Shown: positions 47,961 to 60,259 of the stretch, in pieces
How positions within the stretch are numbered: the first letter of the stretch is position 1
How the letters are laid out: every line of letters begins with the position of its first letter
Assembly (NCBI RefSeq): GCF_000283155.1
Contig: NW_004454217.1
Span: 2,758,379-2,822,378 of the forward strand
Direction: 5' to 3'
Length of the DNA: 64,000 nucleotides
Source of the DNA: Ceratotherium simum simum
Lineage: Eukaryota; Chordata; Mammalia; Perissodactyla; Rhinocerotidae
Position numbers and translations under genes: made by a program
Notes under the pieces: model-generated
Seen by the model: only the letters and a program-made list of their open reading frames with translations
Told to the model about the DNA's origin: nothing
The model's database searches: none

Positions 47961-48375
47961 GTGGTAGATTGTATTTTTTAAAGATGGCCACACCAATATA
48001 TACTCCATGCTACATGCCCTCCTGAACATGATGTTGACATTTCTCCATGTCAGAGGTGGGATCTATGCTTGTATGCAGGACACATGAAGTTAGGTTATAC
48101 AAGGCATATGGCTTCTACTTGCTGCCATACTGGAGAGATCGCTTGGAGAGCCTACATCAGGAGAGAGTTGCCCTAGGTCCTCAGCAATTCCAGCCCCAGC
48201 AGTTTGAGTATACTAGCTGATGTCCCAGACATTGTGGATCAGACACACCTGTCCCTGCTGTGAACTATCCAAATTCCTGACCCAGAGAATCTACGAACCT
48301 AATAAATCTTTATTGTATGCTACTAAGTTCTAGAGTTCTAGAGTAATTATGCAGATATAGTAACTGAGAGAGTAC
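47961..48375 (+). mobile_element. MaLR LTR (MLT1-like), solitary
   Basis: Start 'tgtggtagattgtatttttt' and 'gatggccacaccaatatata', middle 'ggacacatgaagttaggtta', and end 'cctaataaatctttattgta' then 'gctactaagttctagag' follow MLT1-type LTRs. The 'aataaa' signal is kept. No internal region. Confidence 0.7.
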
Positions 48376-49209
48376 CAGCGCTATCTCAAATGTCCTATGT
48401 GAGCAATGATCAGAATCATTCTCATATATAAGATATTTACAACCCATAAAGCCATGTCTCCATATAACCATGATTATGGTTGACCACATACATCATCAGA
48501 AAAGCAAAGCCCCAGGGCAGGAGAAACGGGAAGATGAAAGAACTTATAATTGTTTTCTCCATACATGTAAATTTTAATCTAAAATGTTGCAAACAGAATT
48601 CCCAGTTGAGCTTTTATGGCACCTAGCTGGAGCATATGGCCCTAATGTTCAATGATTTCAGACTCAGGCCTGACTATTCCATGCTTACAGTGGTGTCAAT
48701 TCCCAGTAAGAAAAAACATAGGAAAAGACAGTGGCAGCGAAAATTACAAAAATGTGGAAAATATGGGAGTAGGCATGAAATTTCCTTTTAGGAGTCATTT
48801 AAGGAGACAAATGTAATGAAAGGAGAGAAAAATGAAACTGTTGACTGCTTGGGAGAAAAGGTAGTAAGCACTAATTATCCTTCACAATAAACATTTACCA
48901 AGTTTCATATGTAAGTGGACACACATAGGTAAAGGAATTTTACTACTAAATTTGAAATAAGTCATTTAGTTTTCAATGTTATAAAATCAAGAAAAAAATT
49001 CTACATTCTTTTATCCTTAGTCTTCTCATTTTGATTAAATATTGCTTATGATTCTTTTGAATTCTCTTAATATTTAATGGAGAGAGCCTTCTCCTCACTT
49101 CAGTCAAAAGCAGAAGTTGGGAAAAACAGAAGAAAATTCTATTCCTTTAGCTTATGAAAAGATATGTTATTATCTGCAAATCCTAGATGACATTCTGAGT
49201 CAATCCATG
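48376..49209. other. Unique AT-rich DNA
   Basis: No recognised feature. Confidence 0.5.
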
Positions 49210-49345
49210 TCCTCATTCATTCAGCATTTCCTGAGCACTTACTATAACCTGGACATGGATGTTAAGATCCCATAGAAAAATCACATTTTAATGGGTGGAC
49301 AGTCAGGTAACCAGCTAGGAAAAATGTGACAAGTGTTATAATAAG
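49210..49345 (-). mobile_element. LINE-2 3' end
   Basis: 'tcattcattcagcatttcct' and 'gagcacttactataacctgg' are the antisense L2 terminus. Confidence 0.7.
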
Positions 49346-49519
49346 GATATATTCTTATCACTTTACAGGAAGTATCAAATCCTCTACATGACCCTCAGAC
49401 ATCTAAAACTATCACAAATGGTCTTTCTCTTCATATCAGCTCTCCTACATAAAGGTGATTATAAATATACTATAGTGTCCTTTTGAATATTTATGGAGAT
49501 AACATATGTCAGGTACTAC

Positions 49520-49800
49520 CTATTTTCTTTTACCTTCAGATTCACTCTTCTCTCATCTATGCTGCTGTGATTGGAGCTCTGCAAACTACATTTCCCAGAT
49601 AGCTTTGCTATCTGACTTCCTGTTAGTTACTGCCATCAGGAACTATAGAAAAGGACTGGAAGGGAGGAAGGAAGAAGCATCTTCGCTTTCCTGTCAACAT
49701 AGTGCCAGCAGGGGGATTTTGCCCCCCTTAGCAACAATGGCACTTCCCTCAGGGGCAATCAAGCAGTGGCACTTGATTGTAGACTCCAGCTGTTTTTAGA
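49520..49800. repeat. Repeat-like GC-richer segment, family not named
   Basis: 'gctctgcaaactacatttcc' followed by 'cagatagctttgctatctga' and 'acttcctgttagttactgcc' resemble a common interspersed repeat whose reverse strand has a 'gggaaatgtagtttgcag' block. A 97-codon frame spans it without recognised domains. It also holds a weak CTCF-like match (49703-49716). Confidence 0.4.
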
Positions 49801-50995
49801 ATCTCTATGACAAGTCTCATCAACAATTCCCTTGTGACACACACACACACCCCTACCACCACCACCCAGGTACCAGAGGCAGCCATACAGCACCCTGTCC
49901 ACGGAGATCTGAGCCATATTTCATGATGAAATATATAGATTCCTTATATTAAATCTCCTGTTGAAATGCCTAACGTGTTTTTTATTTCTCTTACGGAACT
50001 TCGACCGAACGTGCCACAATGTACAGAAACAAACATATGACCACAAGAAATTCACAAATCTTTGAATGTAACCAATAATTTATTATATCCTTTCCTTCTG
50101 ACTTTTTTATACGCTCCTACAGAAATTCAATATTTCAGCAGGTAATGAGTATTTTATTTCACGTGTGTAAATGCAGTAATAAATTATGTAGAATCTTCAA
50201 AATAGTTACACCAAATGTCTTGTTATACATCTGCTCTCATTTTGAGTTTTTTGAAGCGCCCTCGTTGTTTTCTACTTATGGGAGACAAGTCAGAACAAAT
50301 GATATTATGTAACAATTGATCATGAATAACTGCCCTATTGCTTTTTGAGTTATTTTCAGTAACACCACAGGGATAACTTGTTTATATGCATTAAATATGA
50401 TTTCATAAAAATCTGGGTTTCTACTACAGAAAAAGAGTAAAACACTTAAATATATGCTGAGGAAGCAAAATTGAAGTATAGACATTAAATTATATGAAAA
50501 TAGATGTGGTACAAATTTTATATATTACATGTGAAATTTGTGACTTTGGAATCTCTAGACAAGGGGAATATATTAGAGGGTGTTATATTTTACCACCTCA
50601 CTAACTAGAACTTATATGGAGGCATTTGTATCTTAAATCATGACAATAATAAATTATAAATTGTAAATAAATACCATTTTCTATCCTTTGGTTACTCAGT
50701 TCAATTAATTGCTATTAAGCATTTTATATGTAGAGATTCTGCCAGGCCAGCTTTGATGACTAGATAAGACCTATTTGGAATTAACAGCACCCATTTTCCA
50801 TTTAAATGACTGGTACTATAATCTCCAAAGGAAATTTTCTTAAGAAAATTAAAATGCCTCCTATTTACCCATTTGCATCACAGAATTGCATATCAAACTT
50901 GTTCTCTGAGATGGCAAGAATACATTCTTCATTCATTTTCATTAAATATCACCTCTCACAAAATATAGTTAAGTGATTCTCTAATTTTAATGCAT
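49801..50995. other. Unique AT-rich DNA
   Basis: A short CA-rich run lies at 49838-49850. No other feature. Confidence 0.5.
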
Positions 50996-51272
50996 AAAAA
51001 TCACACCGAGGGGCTGGCCCAGTGGCGTAGTGGTTAAGTTTGTGCAACCCACTTCAGTGGCCGGGGGTTCACAGGTTCGGATCCTACAAGCAGACCTACT
51101 CACTGCTCATCAAGCCATGCTGTGGCAGGTGTCCCACATATAAAGTAGAGGAAGATGGGCACGGATGTTGGCCCAGGGCCAATCTTCCTCAGCAAAAAGA
51201 GGAGGATTGGCAACAGATGTTGGCTCAGGGCTAATCTTCCTCACCAAAAAAAAAAAAAAAAATCACACCGAG
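50996..51272 (+). mobile_element. ERE SINE with target-site duplication
   Basis: Perfect 15 bp duplications 'aaaaatcacaccgag' (50996-51010 and 51258-51272) flank the SINE. Box A 'tggcgtagtgg' and box B 'ggttcggatcc' of the tRNA-like head are well kept. The middle block is 'tataaagtagaggaagatgg' and the end 'ctaatcttcctcacc' plus poly(A). The 62- and 64-codon frames are incidental. Confidence 0.96.
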
Positions 51273-52905
51273 TTGTTTGTTAAATATATAAATGTTTGGG
51301 TCAGAAGCCAGACTACTGAAGAAAAATCTACGGGAGACAGGCAGAAGTATTAACATTTTTAGCAGGCATATTAGTTACTTCTAATACTAGTAGTCTATAA
51401 GGACATTTATTCCACCACTGGGGTAGTTTTGACTTCTTTATATCTCCATTATTGCAAGAATAAAAAATCTACTAACTAGGACTAGCTGAAATACTGGAAT
51501 ACAAACACATTTCCAGTAAATTAGATATAATTCAGTATTTAAGAGCATTAAAAAAGCAAATTTCAGTTGACCTATACTTTAGAAAGATGTCCCCAATGAC
51601 ATTTTGATAATTAGAAAGCTAAGCCTCCATTGCTTGAAAAATTAGCTTAAGTGGAATCCAGTATTCTTTGATAATACTGAGTAAGTGAAGTACTATTATC
51701 AAGTGAGCACTCGTTACTACCTGATTTAATACCGTTTTCAGTGAATTCTCAAATTATTAGTGAGGAAAATGTAGTAGTGCTCCAACACAGTACTAATTTT
51801 ATACCCCAGTAAATCTGAGGAGATGAACACTCATTTTAAAAAATTTACTCTGGCCAACATTTGCAAAGAGTCCTATAACATTATTTCAGATTATTGTCTG
51901 GAAAAAATTATTAAAAAATATTTTTTTCTTCCAAAGCAAACGCATGCCATTCTTGAAAAAAATTATTTAATGGTTGTCTCCAGATAATTGCAGACAAGGA
52001 TTCTTACATATATGCAAAAAATAGGATTTGGAGGTCTCTTCTGTTCTATTTACAAGAGAGAATGGAAGACAAATGATGGAGAACTGAAGGGAATGCCCAG
52101 GAGAAATCTATGTTTCAAAATCTGAATTATTCCCTATTCCAAGTGAATGTGTTGCCAACATCCTTTAAGGATAATTCACATCAGCTGCAAAGGAAATGTG
52201 ATTACAGCTTGTATAATGATGGCTTTAGTTACATATCCATTGATCTTTTTAAAAAGTGCATTTTTATAAGGTAGATGCTATTTTCAGGCACTGCCTATGA
52301 ATTTTGGAGAATTATATGCATATGAGTAACTTTTTCTGTCAAGCACCCTAAAAGAAAAAATTGGTACATGCCCAAGGAATCTCAACAGGATGGCAACATT
52401 AGCAGCTCTTTGTCTTTGCTCTTTCCGAAAATAGAGCCATTCTTTTTAAAACTCTATGTTACTTTCAATTTTTTCTTGATTATTTTGGGAAAATGTTGAG
52501 CAAATTCACTTAACACTAGAGAACCTATATTTAGATGACTAGTTTTTATTTTCCTAATTTTAAGAATGTTCACATTTTAACACTATAATTAACTAGCATT
52601 CTTTCTTTATGTCTTTCCATCTGCCTTCTTTTTTCAATTCCTCCTCTATCTCTTTTTCCCTTCCTCCTTCCTACCATCCCTCTCTTCCTTCTTACTTAGA
52701 TTTTTCCCACCTGCATTCACAAAGGATTTTGGAGATCTTACACGAATCCTTCCAATATAATATAAAAATCAGCCATTGGGTCCATAAAAGTTAGAACAGA
52801 AAATTAGATTTTATTTTAGAAAAATGAATTCAGGTCACAATATCCACTACTGCTATTACATTTAGAAAAAAGAAATTGGTTCTAATATTCCCAATGGCCA
52901 TTAGA
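51273..52905. other. Unique AT-rich DNA
   Basis: No recognised repeat. A pyrimidine-rich run at 52605-52710 holds a 61-codon frame with no protein-like features. Confidence 0.5.
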
Positions 52906-52909
52906 ACCA

Positions 52910-53090
52910 TTTATACACATATATAACTTCATATATAAATGTATATATTAAGTAATATACATAATTTTAACATATGTAATATATATATCAAGTATTACAT
53001 AAATTTCTAAACATATATAATATACAATTATATACATAGCATTTATATATATATATATGTACATATATATATACCATTGTCTGGGAGCAA
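52910..53090. repeat. AT-rich / (TA)n low-complexity stretch
   Basis: Alternating TA runs, the longest at about 53046-53075. Confidence 0.9.
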
Positions 53091-53214
53091 ATCTATTTTT
53101 TCTTAACTTAATCAAAGCTTTCTATCAAACAGATCTTTACTGAATACCTACTATGGCCATACCCTATGTTAGGTGATTACTACAAAATGAGAAACAAGAT
53201 AAATATACATACAT

Positions 53215-53363
53215 ATACATGCTCGTGTGATGGGATGGAAATGTTAGCTAACGTCATGGTGGTAACCACTTTGCAATGGTAAGTGTATCAAATCAACACA
53301 CCGTGTACCTTAAACTTACACAATGTTATATGTCAATTGTGTTTCAATAAAGCTGAAGAAAAA
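53215..53363 (+). mobile_element. Old LINE-1 3' terminus
   Basis: 'gtgatgggatggaaatgtta', 'gctaacgtcatggtggtaac', 'ttaaacttacacaatgttat' and 'tttcaataaagctgaagaaa' are the terminal blocks of an old L1 3' UTR with its polyadenylation signal. Confidence 0.8.
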
Positions 53364-53740
53364 AGCTTTTGTGTGGACATTTGTTTTCACTTCTCATGGG
53401 TAAGTACCTAAAAATGGGATTTATGAATAGTACAGTAAATGTATTTTAAACCTTATGAGACACTGCCATAGTATTTTCCAAAGTGGCTATTCAATTTTTC
53501 ATTAATAAAAGTGGAATCATACAACATGTAGTATTTTGTGTCTGATTTCTAGCAATGTATTTGGATTTAGAGTTGTTCCCCATCCTAACCAAACTGTGTT
53601 CTGTCTTTTCATATTTTAGCTATTATCATATGTATGTAGTGGTATTAAATTGTGGTTTTAATTTGCATTTCTCTGATGACTAGTGAATATTCTCTTGAGA
53701 TGTATCCAATCAAAATTTTGCCTATGTGAAATTGAATTTG
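53364..53740 (-). mobile_element. Old LINE-1 ORF2 fragment, antisense
   Basis: 'tttgtgtggacatttgtttt', 'gaatcatacaacatgtagta' and 'taatttgcatttctctgatg' are antisense L1 ORF2 C-terminal blocks. Confidence 0.7.
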
Positions 53741-53749
53741 TCTAAAAAT

Positions 53750-54090
53750 TGAGTTACTAAAAGGAATCAAGAGCTCACTGGAGAAATGAGCCTGAAACAA
53801 GGAAAGAAATGCTTAAAAAAAATTATAGGATGGGGTATATTAAAGGGCCACAGGAATCAATCTGGAAGAACTCCCAATGGCTAAAACTGGAACATTTGAA
53901 CAACAAAATAAATAATATATTAATTGATTATAACCCAATCCATTAAATAAATACATACAAGTTCATAATGATATAAACTTCTGAATAAATAAATAAATTG
54001 GGGGCAAGTGACAACTTTTCTTTACAGAAAAATTTCAAATACTGTGCATAGATATTCCCCCCTCAAGAAGTGAGAAATCAAAATTCGATC
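53750..54090 (+). mobile_element. Old LINE-1 3' UTR fragment
   Basis: 'gaactcccaatggctaaaac', 'tttgaacaacaaaataaata' and 'gacaacttttctttacagaa' follow the sense 3' UTR of an old L1. Confidence 0.65.
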
Positions 54091-54104
54091 TCCAGATGAA
54101 ATTT

Positions 54105-54205
54105 TTATTGGTTCATTCCACCAACATATACTGAATAAATTTCCCACATTACGTGCTAAGAAAACAAAGATTAAAAAGATGCGGTCCCTGATCTCATCAG
54201 AGAGA
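54105..54205 (-). mobile_element. LINE-2 3' end
   Basis: 'attggttcattccaccaaca' and 'gatgcggtccctgatctcat' are antisense L2 terminal blocks. Confidence 0.6.
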
Positions 54206-56094
54206 TGCTCACTTTTCCTTATAATTTTTATTTCATTTGTGTTGTTTATCTTTATACCTTCTATCATACAAAAAGTAATTGAGGATTGGGAATAAATTTC
54301 AGTAGTTTTTAAATCTGTAACATTTTAGTGCAAACTACACATGCTTGTTCAGCAAATATTTGATAAATTTTTCACATGAGTGAGAAATGAACAGAAAACG
54401 ACAATTTATTCCATATCTCTGGTATTATTTTCCACAATATGATTTAAGAAGACACATGTAGTCTGATTCTGGCAGATACTCAACATATTCTGTGTTGAAT
54501 GGAATTTCCGCCAAGCAATGCAAGACAAAACTATTCCTATTTACCATTTCTATAAGATTTATTTTGACACATGGGAATTTATTAAATATCAGCACACTGT
54601 AATTACCATAACATTGTAAATATGGATTATTGCCTTTAAAAAACCCTTCATAAATGTAAAGTCTTATTGGCATTTGCTCAATACATTTTTTCTTTATCAT
54701 TTTTCCAGAAATGATAGTATTAGGTCCATGACTAGTATATAATATTCTATTTTGTTTAGGTAAAACATTCTGCATTTGACTGACTTCTGATCTTTGATCT
54801 CTTCTTTGGGTTTGTGATATTTTATAACATTTTAAGAACTGATTTGCTAAAATATTTTTCTCTTGGTATTTAAAATTAATACAGGTAATAATATAATTCT
54901 CTCTGAAATTTGTCTTTAAAAATGAGATTCCATGAGCTCTTCTATTAGTACCCTTTTCTACTTAAATGTACGCTATTTTGCCTATTTAGTTAAATAAATA
55001 ATTCCCTCATATATATATTTTTATTTCCCATTGTAATTATATTCTTTTAGTTCAATATAATAATATCTGTTTCTCTCACTTTATTGATGGTAATAGCAAC
55101 AACTTAGTCTAAACTCTAAACTAATAAAAGACCTTACACATCTACTCCTCTTCAACTATCAAAAGGTTTTTCTCATATGTAAATACATGACAGAGCATTT
55201 ATTCGTGTGTGTTGTGTATAGATGTGTTTTTTTCATATTCTCTAAGAATGTTTCTCATTGTGCCTCAGATACCTTAGACTCTTTTGAGTATGGAGTAGTA
55301 GCTGCAGGCAAAAAGCAAAAACATTTTTATTTATCCACTGTTTATCCATCTTTAAAATTATCCCTTTCACTGAAATTTCAAAAAAATTTCTTATCTCTTT
55401 TCTTAAAAAAAGTTAAATGTTGCAACCTTTAAAATGACATTTATTCCAGGGCTGATTGAAAAGCCTTATATATATTTGATTTTGTTGCCTTCTATTGAAG
55501 AACAATCTGGTAATAATTTTCTACTTACATTCTATCAAAAAAAGTAAGCTGTAATATTCTTTCTAGCATTTATGTTCTTGTACTCTTATGCCTGCAATAC
55601 TTGGCAATATCTACTTCCTTTAGCATTTTCATCGAATACAGTTGGCCTCACCTTTCAAAGAAAGGGAAGGGATTTCATATATTCTGCCAATTTCATTTTT
55701 ATATGAAGTTTGACTTGAGTGTTTTAGCCTAGTGAGTTTTCCTGTTGTCTAATATTCATTCCTCTTCAATGATTGAAAGGCTTTATTTGTAAGGAGAGAC
55801 ATGGAAGAACATTTTATTTGTTGACTGTTAGAATGAAAATAAACAAATTACTTACCAAATTATCCACTTTTATAAACATAAACTTTTATTTTTTTATTTT
55901 TCGCATTTTTCATACATTCATTTCTTATTTTTTGTTGTGAAACTATAAGTTTATCCTTACATTGCTTGTAGGTAATCTCAACATTTTCCTTATTTCTGCC
56001 CCCATTTTGAAGGTTGTCTTCTACTATGAGCAAAACTTTAAAAGAATTAGTCCATGTGAATAATAGCGCTTGTAGAAAATACATTTTTTTTTTT
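54206..56094. other. Unique AT-rich DNA
   Basis: No recognised repeat. A 116-codon minus-strand frame (54425-54775) is long for such AT-rich DNA but has no domain or context that I recognise. T-run at 56081-56097. Confidence 0.5.
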
Positions 56095-56097
56095 TTT

Positions 56098-57305
56098 GGA
56101 TTGGGCATATTATGAATTAAACTTCTATGAACATTCACGTATAGGCTTTTGTGTGAATATAACTTTTTATTTCTCTGAGATGAATGTCCATTAGTGCAAT
56201 TGCTGAGGTAGATGTTACTTGCATGTTTAGTTTTTTAGGAAACTGGAAAACCGTTTTTCAGAGTTACTGTACTATTTTAGATCCCCACCAGCAATTTGTG
56301 AGTGATCCAGTTTCTTTCCATCTTTGCCAGAAGTTGATATTGTCACTATTGTTTTGATTTTAACCTTTCTGATAGGTGTATAGTAATCTCAATGTGATTT
56401 TAATTTTACTTTTCTGAATGACTAATGATGTTTAATATCCATTCATGTGTTATTTGCCCCCTAGATTTACCTCTGTATTCACTTCTATAAAATGTGCACA
56501 CCTTTTGTCCACTTTCTTATTGGATTGTTTATATTTTTACTGTTGAAGTTTGAGAGTTCCTTCTATATTCTAGATACAAGTCCCTTGCTGGATATGTGGT
56601 TTGCACCTACACTGTCCCAGCCTATAGTGTGTCTTTTTATCCTCTTTACAGGGTTTTTTCAGAGAGCAAAAGTTTTAAATTTTGATGAAGTCCAATTTAC
56701 CAATGTTTCCTTTTATGGATTGTACTTTTTATATAAAATCTAACTCTTTTCCTGGTACAAATCCTCAGATTTCTTCTACTTTCTTTCTACAATTTTCATA
56801 GATTTACATTTTACATTTAAGTTTGTGATCCATTTTAAAGTTCGCTTTTGTATAACACCTAGAGTAACACTTAGTGTAAGGTTTGCTTTTTAGTCTGCAG
56901 ATGACCAATTGCTTCAGCACCTTTGTTGAAAATGCTATCTTTCTCCATTGAATTGCTTTTGCACCTTTGTCAAAAATAAAAAATCAGTTGGACATATTTG
57001 TGCGGGTCTATTTCTGGGATCTCTATACTATTCCATTGATCTATGTGTCTATCCCTCCATCAGTACCACGGCCTTGATAACTAAGTGATATAGTAAGTCT
57101 TGCAATAGATTAGATTGATTTCTCCTACTTCATTCTTCTTTTTCAAATTTTTTTGGGCTATTCTAGTTCCTTTGCCTTTTCATATAAATTTTAGAATAAC
57201 TTATATCTACAAAAAAATCTCACTGGCAATTATGTTAAACCTGCATATTAATTTGAGGACAATTGACATCTTTACTATATTGAGTCGTCTACTCTATAAA
57301 CACAG
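56098..57305 (-). mobile_element. Old LINE-1 ORF2 region, antisense
   Basis: Antisense L1 ORF2 in order: 'acttctatgaacattcacgt', 'gatccccaccagcaatttgt', 'tttaaattttgatgaagtcc', 'ggtctatttctgggatctct' and 'attagattgatttctcctac'. Frames broken. Frames of 81-92 codons here are its shadows. Confidence 0.85.
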
Positions 57306-57359
57306 TATGACCTCCCTTTTTGAACTTTTTTGTCCACTACTTCACAACATGGAGCTTTA

Positions 57360-57585
57360 GGAAATATTTATGCAATTCCTATTATGTTTCAGGCATTATG
57401 TTGGCCCTTTCCATTTGTTACCTCATGCAATTCTCAAAAAATACTTTTACATTATTTTTTACTTCTTCTAATTTGCAAACGAGAAAATTAAGACCAAATG
57501 ATATCAACTAACATGCTCATGTCACACAGCTGGTAAGTAGCAGAACAAAAATTTCAAACCGTGTTTGTTTGATTCCAAATTCCAT
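57360..57585 (-). mobile_element. MIR SINE
   Basis: 'ttcctattatgtttcaggca', 'caaacgagaaaattaagacc' and 'tcacacagctggtaagtagc' are antisense MIR blocks. Confidence 0.8.
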
Positions 57586-58218
57586 GTTTTTTCTTCTGTC
57601 AGCTTCCCTTGGATGAAACTGGAAAATCTTATAATACGTCCAGGACATACTACAGTTATTCTTAGTTCCTTATTGTTCCTAGCATTCTTTTTCCCTCAGG
57701 TAGAATCATTCCACTTGTCCATCTAGAACAAACCTATCCAGACATTACTATTGCTTAGAAAGTTTCACCACTGACATTAGTCTTTCCATCTCCCTGGCCC
57801 CAGCCAGACCTCTACTTTTCTGTAATCCAACTTTGTCTCTAATAACTATCATTATCATTTAGAAGTTATTGAGCATCAAATGAGCTCACTTGTATATTTT
57901 CTCTCCAGGTAGATGCTGAGAACATTGAAGATAAGGACAAGTTCTTAATTTTCCTTTGGTATCCAACCTACTCTACCTAGCAGCAGCAACCGAGTATTAA
58001 AATGATAAAGTCTCAGCACCATGAGTGATTTTAGCAATAGTTCTCATATAATTGTTGATTCATGCCCATCAGATTTGTGCCCATCATGCTGTCATCTTCT
58101 TGTAATTTCCCTACAGACGTGCTTATGAATTCACTTCATGCCCCTCTCTCTTGCACCAATAAATACAATAAAAGACTAACCAAGATTTGAGAAATTTGTA
58201 AGGTATTTTTAATCAGTT
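57586..58218. other. No securely recognised feature
   Basis: Unique sequence, somewhat less AT-rich. Confidence 0.5.
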
Positions 58219-58571
58219 AAAGAGCAACAGAGTGGGGGCTGGCCCCATGGCTTACCGGTTAAGTGTGCGCACTCCGCTACTGGCAGCCCAGGTTCAGATC
58301 CCGGGCATGCACCGACGCACGCTTGTCCCGCCATGCTGAGGCGGCGTCCCACATACAGCAACTAGAAGGGTGTGCAGCTATGACATACAACTATCTACTG
58401 GGGCTTTGGGGAGAAAAAGAGAAAAAAAAAATGAGGAGGACTGGCAATAGATGTTAGCTCAGGGCCAGTCTTCCTCAGCAAAAAGAGGAGGATTGGCATG
58501 GATGTTAGCTCAGGGCTGATCTTCCTCACAAAAAATAAAATAAAATAAAAAAAAAAAAAGAGCAACAGAGT
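58219..58571 (+). mobile_element. ERE1 SINE, complete, with target-site duplication
   Basis: Perfect 15 bp duplications 'aaagagcaacagagt' (58219-58233 and 58557-58571). The body 58234-58556 has the full ERE1 order: 'gggctggccccatggcttac', 'ggttcagatcccgggcatgc', 'gctgaggcggcgtcccacat', 'cagcaactagaagggtgtgc', 'ctactggggctttggggaga', an A-rich bridge, two 'gatgttagctcagggc' blocks and an (AAAAT)n/poly(A) tail. CpG sites are largely retained, suggesting recent origin. The 64- and 72-codon frames inside are incidental. Confidence 0.97.
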
Positions 58572-60259
58572 AAAATATTTGATATGTAACAAAACAATGA
58601 ATTCATTAGACACTTGAGAATATATACATCACCATGAACTTTGTCATCATTTTCAAAACAACAATTGTATCCCAAATGCTAAATGCATAAGACAGGTTTC
58701 CCTGATTTATAATGAAGTAGATCACCCTCTCACCCAAGTACACACATTTATGTTTAAAATTCTGTTATTTATAGGTTGAATAGCATGCCATCCTCTGTTT
58801 TGGAAACATATTACACATATTTTAATTTTTTACCATTTTTATAGGAATATTATTTTCTTCTCTAAATTAGTATTTTAGTTGCAGGAGGAATAAAAGCACT
58901 TCTTGGTATATTTCCCACAATGTCTAAAATTTGCGTCTTACTATTCAATTAATATGCTGAATACTTGATGCCTCACACATTTTTCCACGTTGAACAGATT
59001 AATAAAAAGACCAACGTCCATATTGGAATAGAATCGTCTTACTGAATTTTATGGTGACTTAGTGCCAGGGGAATATGTCTGTTAATGTGTATGACCTTGT
59101 TGAAGAGAATTGCAGAGAAGCAGGCTGCTAATTAACTATTTTCAAATTGATGTATCACCTCCATGTGGCTTTTTATGAAAGTTTGCAATAAGGTGAAAGT
59201 TGATGACAGTCTGATCAGGCATGAATACCGGCATAGATCAAGAATGCCATTTAGCATTCATAAACCACAATAACATCAAAGGATTCTTTGAAAAACAAAG
59301 ACTTGAGGTTTGGGGGCCTCCAAAAATCAATTTGACCATGTGTTTTATTGACCCCCAAGGAAAAGGATCAAAAAACGTTAGAGATACAGGAAATTATCAT
59401 TTACTTTATAAATCTTACCTCCTAAACTCTCCAGGGTAGAGGAAAAGCCAAACGAACATCACAGCGGTTCTTTAATCTAGAAGTGAGAGTAAGAATAGTA
59501 ATTAGGAAAGCTGAGAAAACTAGTAAAATCAAGATTACCTTCATCCTAAATGGGAATTTAGACTTTACCTTTTTGGGAGGTTATGCATGACATAGGTTCA
59601 TAAGCCCTTTTGAAATTATGAAAAGTCAAATAGAAATATAAGAAATCATTTGCAATGGGACACATACACAACAGTATCCAAATTACAAAATTATGAACAA
59701 GAAATATAAATTTATTTAAAAATAATAGTATTCAGTTTTTCTTATTCTTTAGTGTATTAATGGATAGCAAAAGAATATAGAGGGAAGGGCAATAAGCTAA
59801 AAATATCCTAAGAAAATGAAATGAAAAGTGGAGAATAAAATTAAAAGAGAAAATCAAAGAAAGGGAGGGTGAGATGCTTATATACGAAGGAAAGAGAAAG
59901 AAATGAGAATAGAAAGGACAAGCATAGAAGGTAAACAAAGGTTTGGGTGTTATGAACAATTAGTAAACACTTCTGTTAATTCCCCTCTATTTCCTTAAAT
60001 TATGGTCACAATATATTAACACTTCTTTTCATTACCCTTTGAAAATCTAATTAAGTCATCAACCACTTTTCACAGCTCTGCAACTGTTCTTTACCTTTAA
60101 ACACATTTGTGGGTCCCACATTGAATAATACTGCAGTAACAACTCACTCCAACTCCCTCTAGTCTGGGGTTTATTATATTTTCAAAGCTTTTACATTTAA
60201 TATTAAATAGTGGTTATCTCTGTAGAAAATTTTTATTCATGGCAAAATTTCATAAAAAA
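58572..60259. other. Unique AT-rich DNA
   Basis: No recognised repeat. A 72-codon plus-strand frame (59221-59439) and purine-rich 59750-59930 are the only visible structure. Confidence 0.5.

Noticed and set aside
49703..49716. Second CTCF-like match (ccagcaggggga)
   Set aside because: Lacks the strongly preferred C after the G run, and lies in a repeat-like segment.
51011..51090. tRNA gene suggested by A and B boxes
   Set aside because: The boxes belong to the tRNA-like head of an ERE SINE; no cloverleaf with an acceptor stem can be closed in the flanks.
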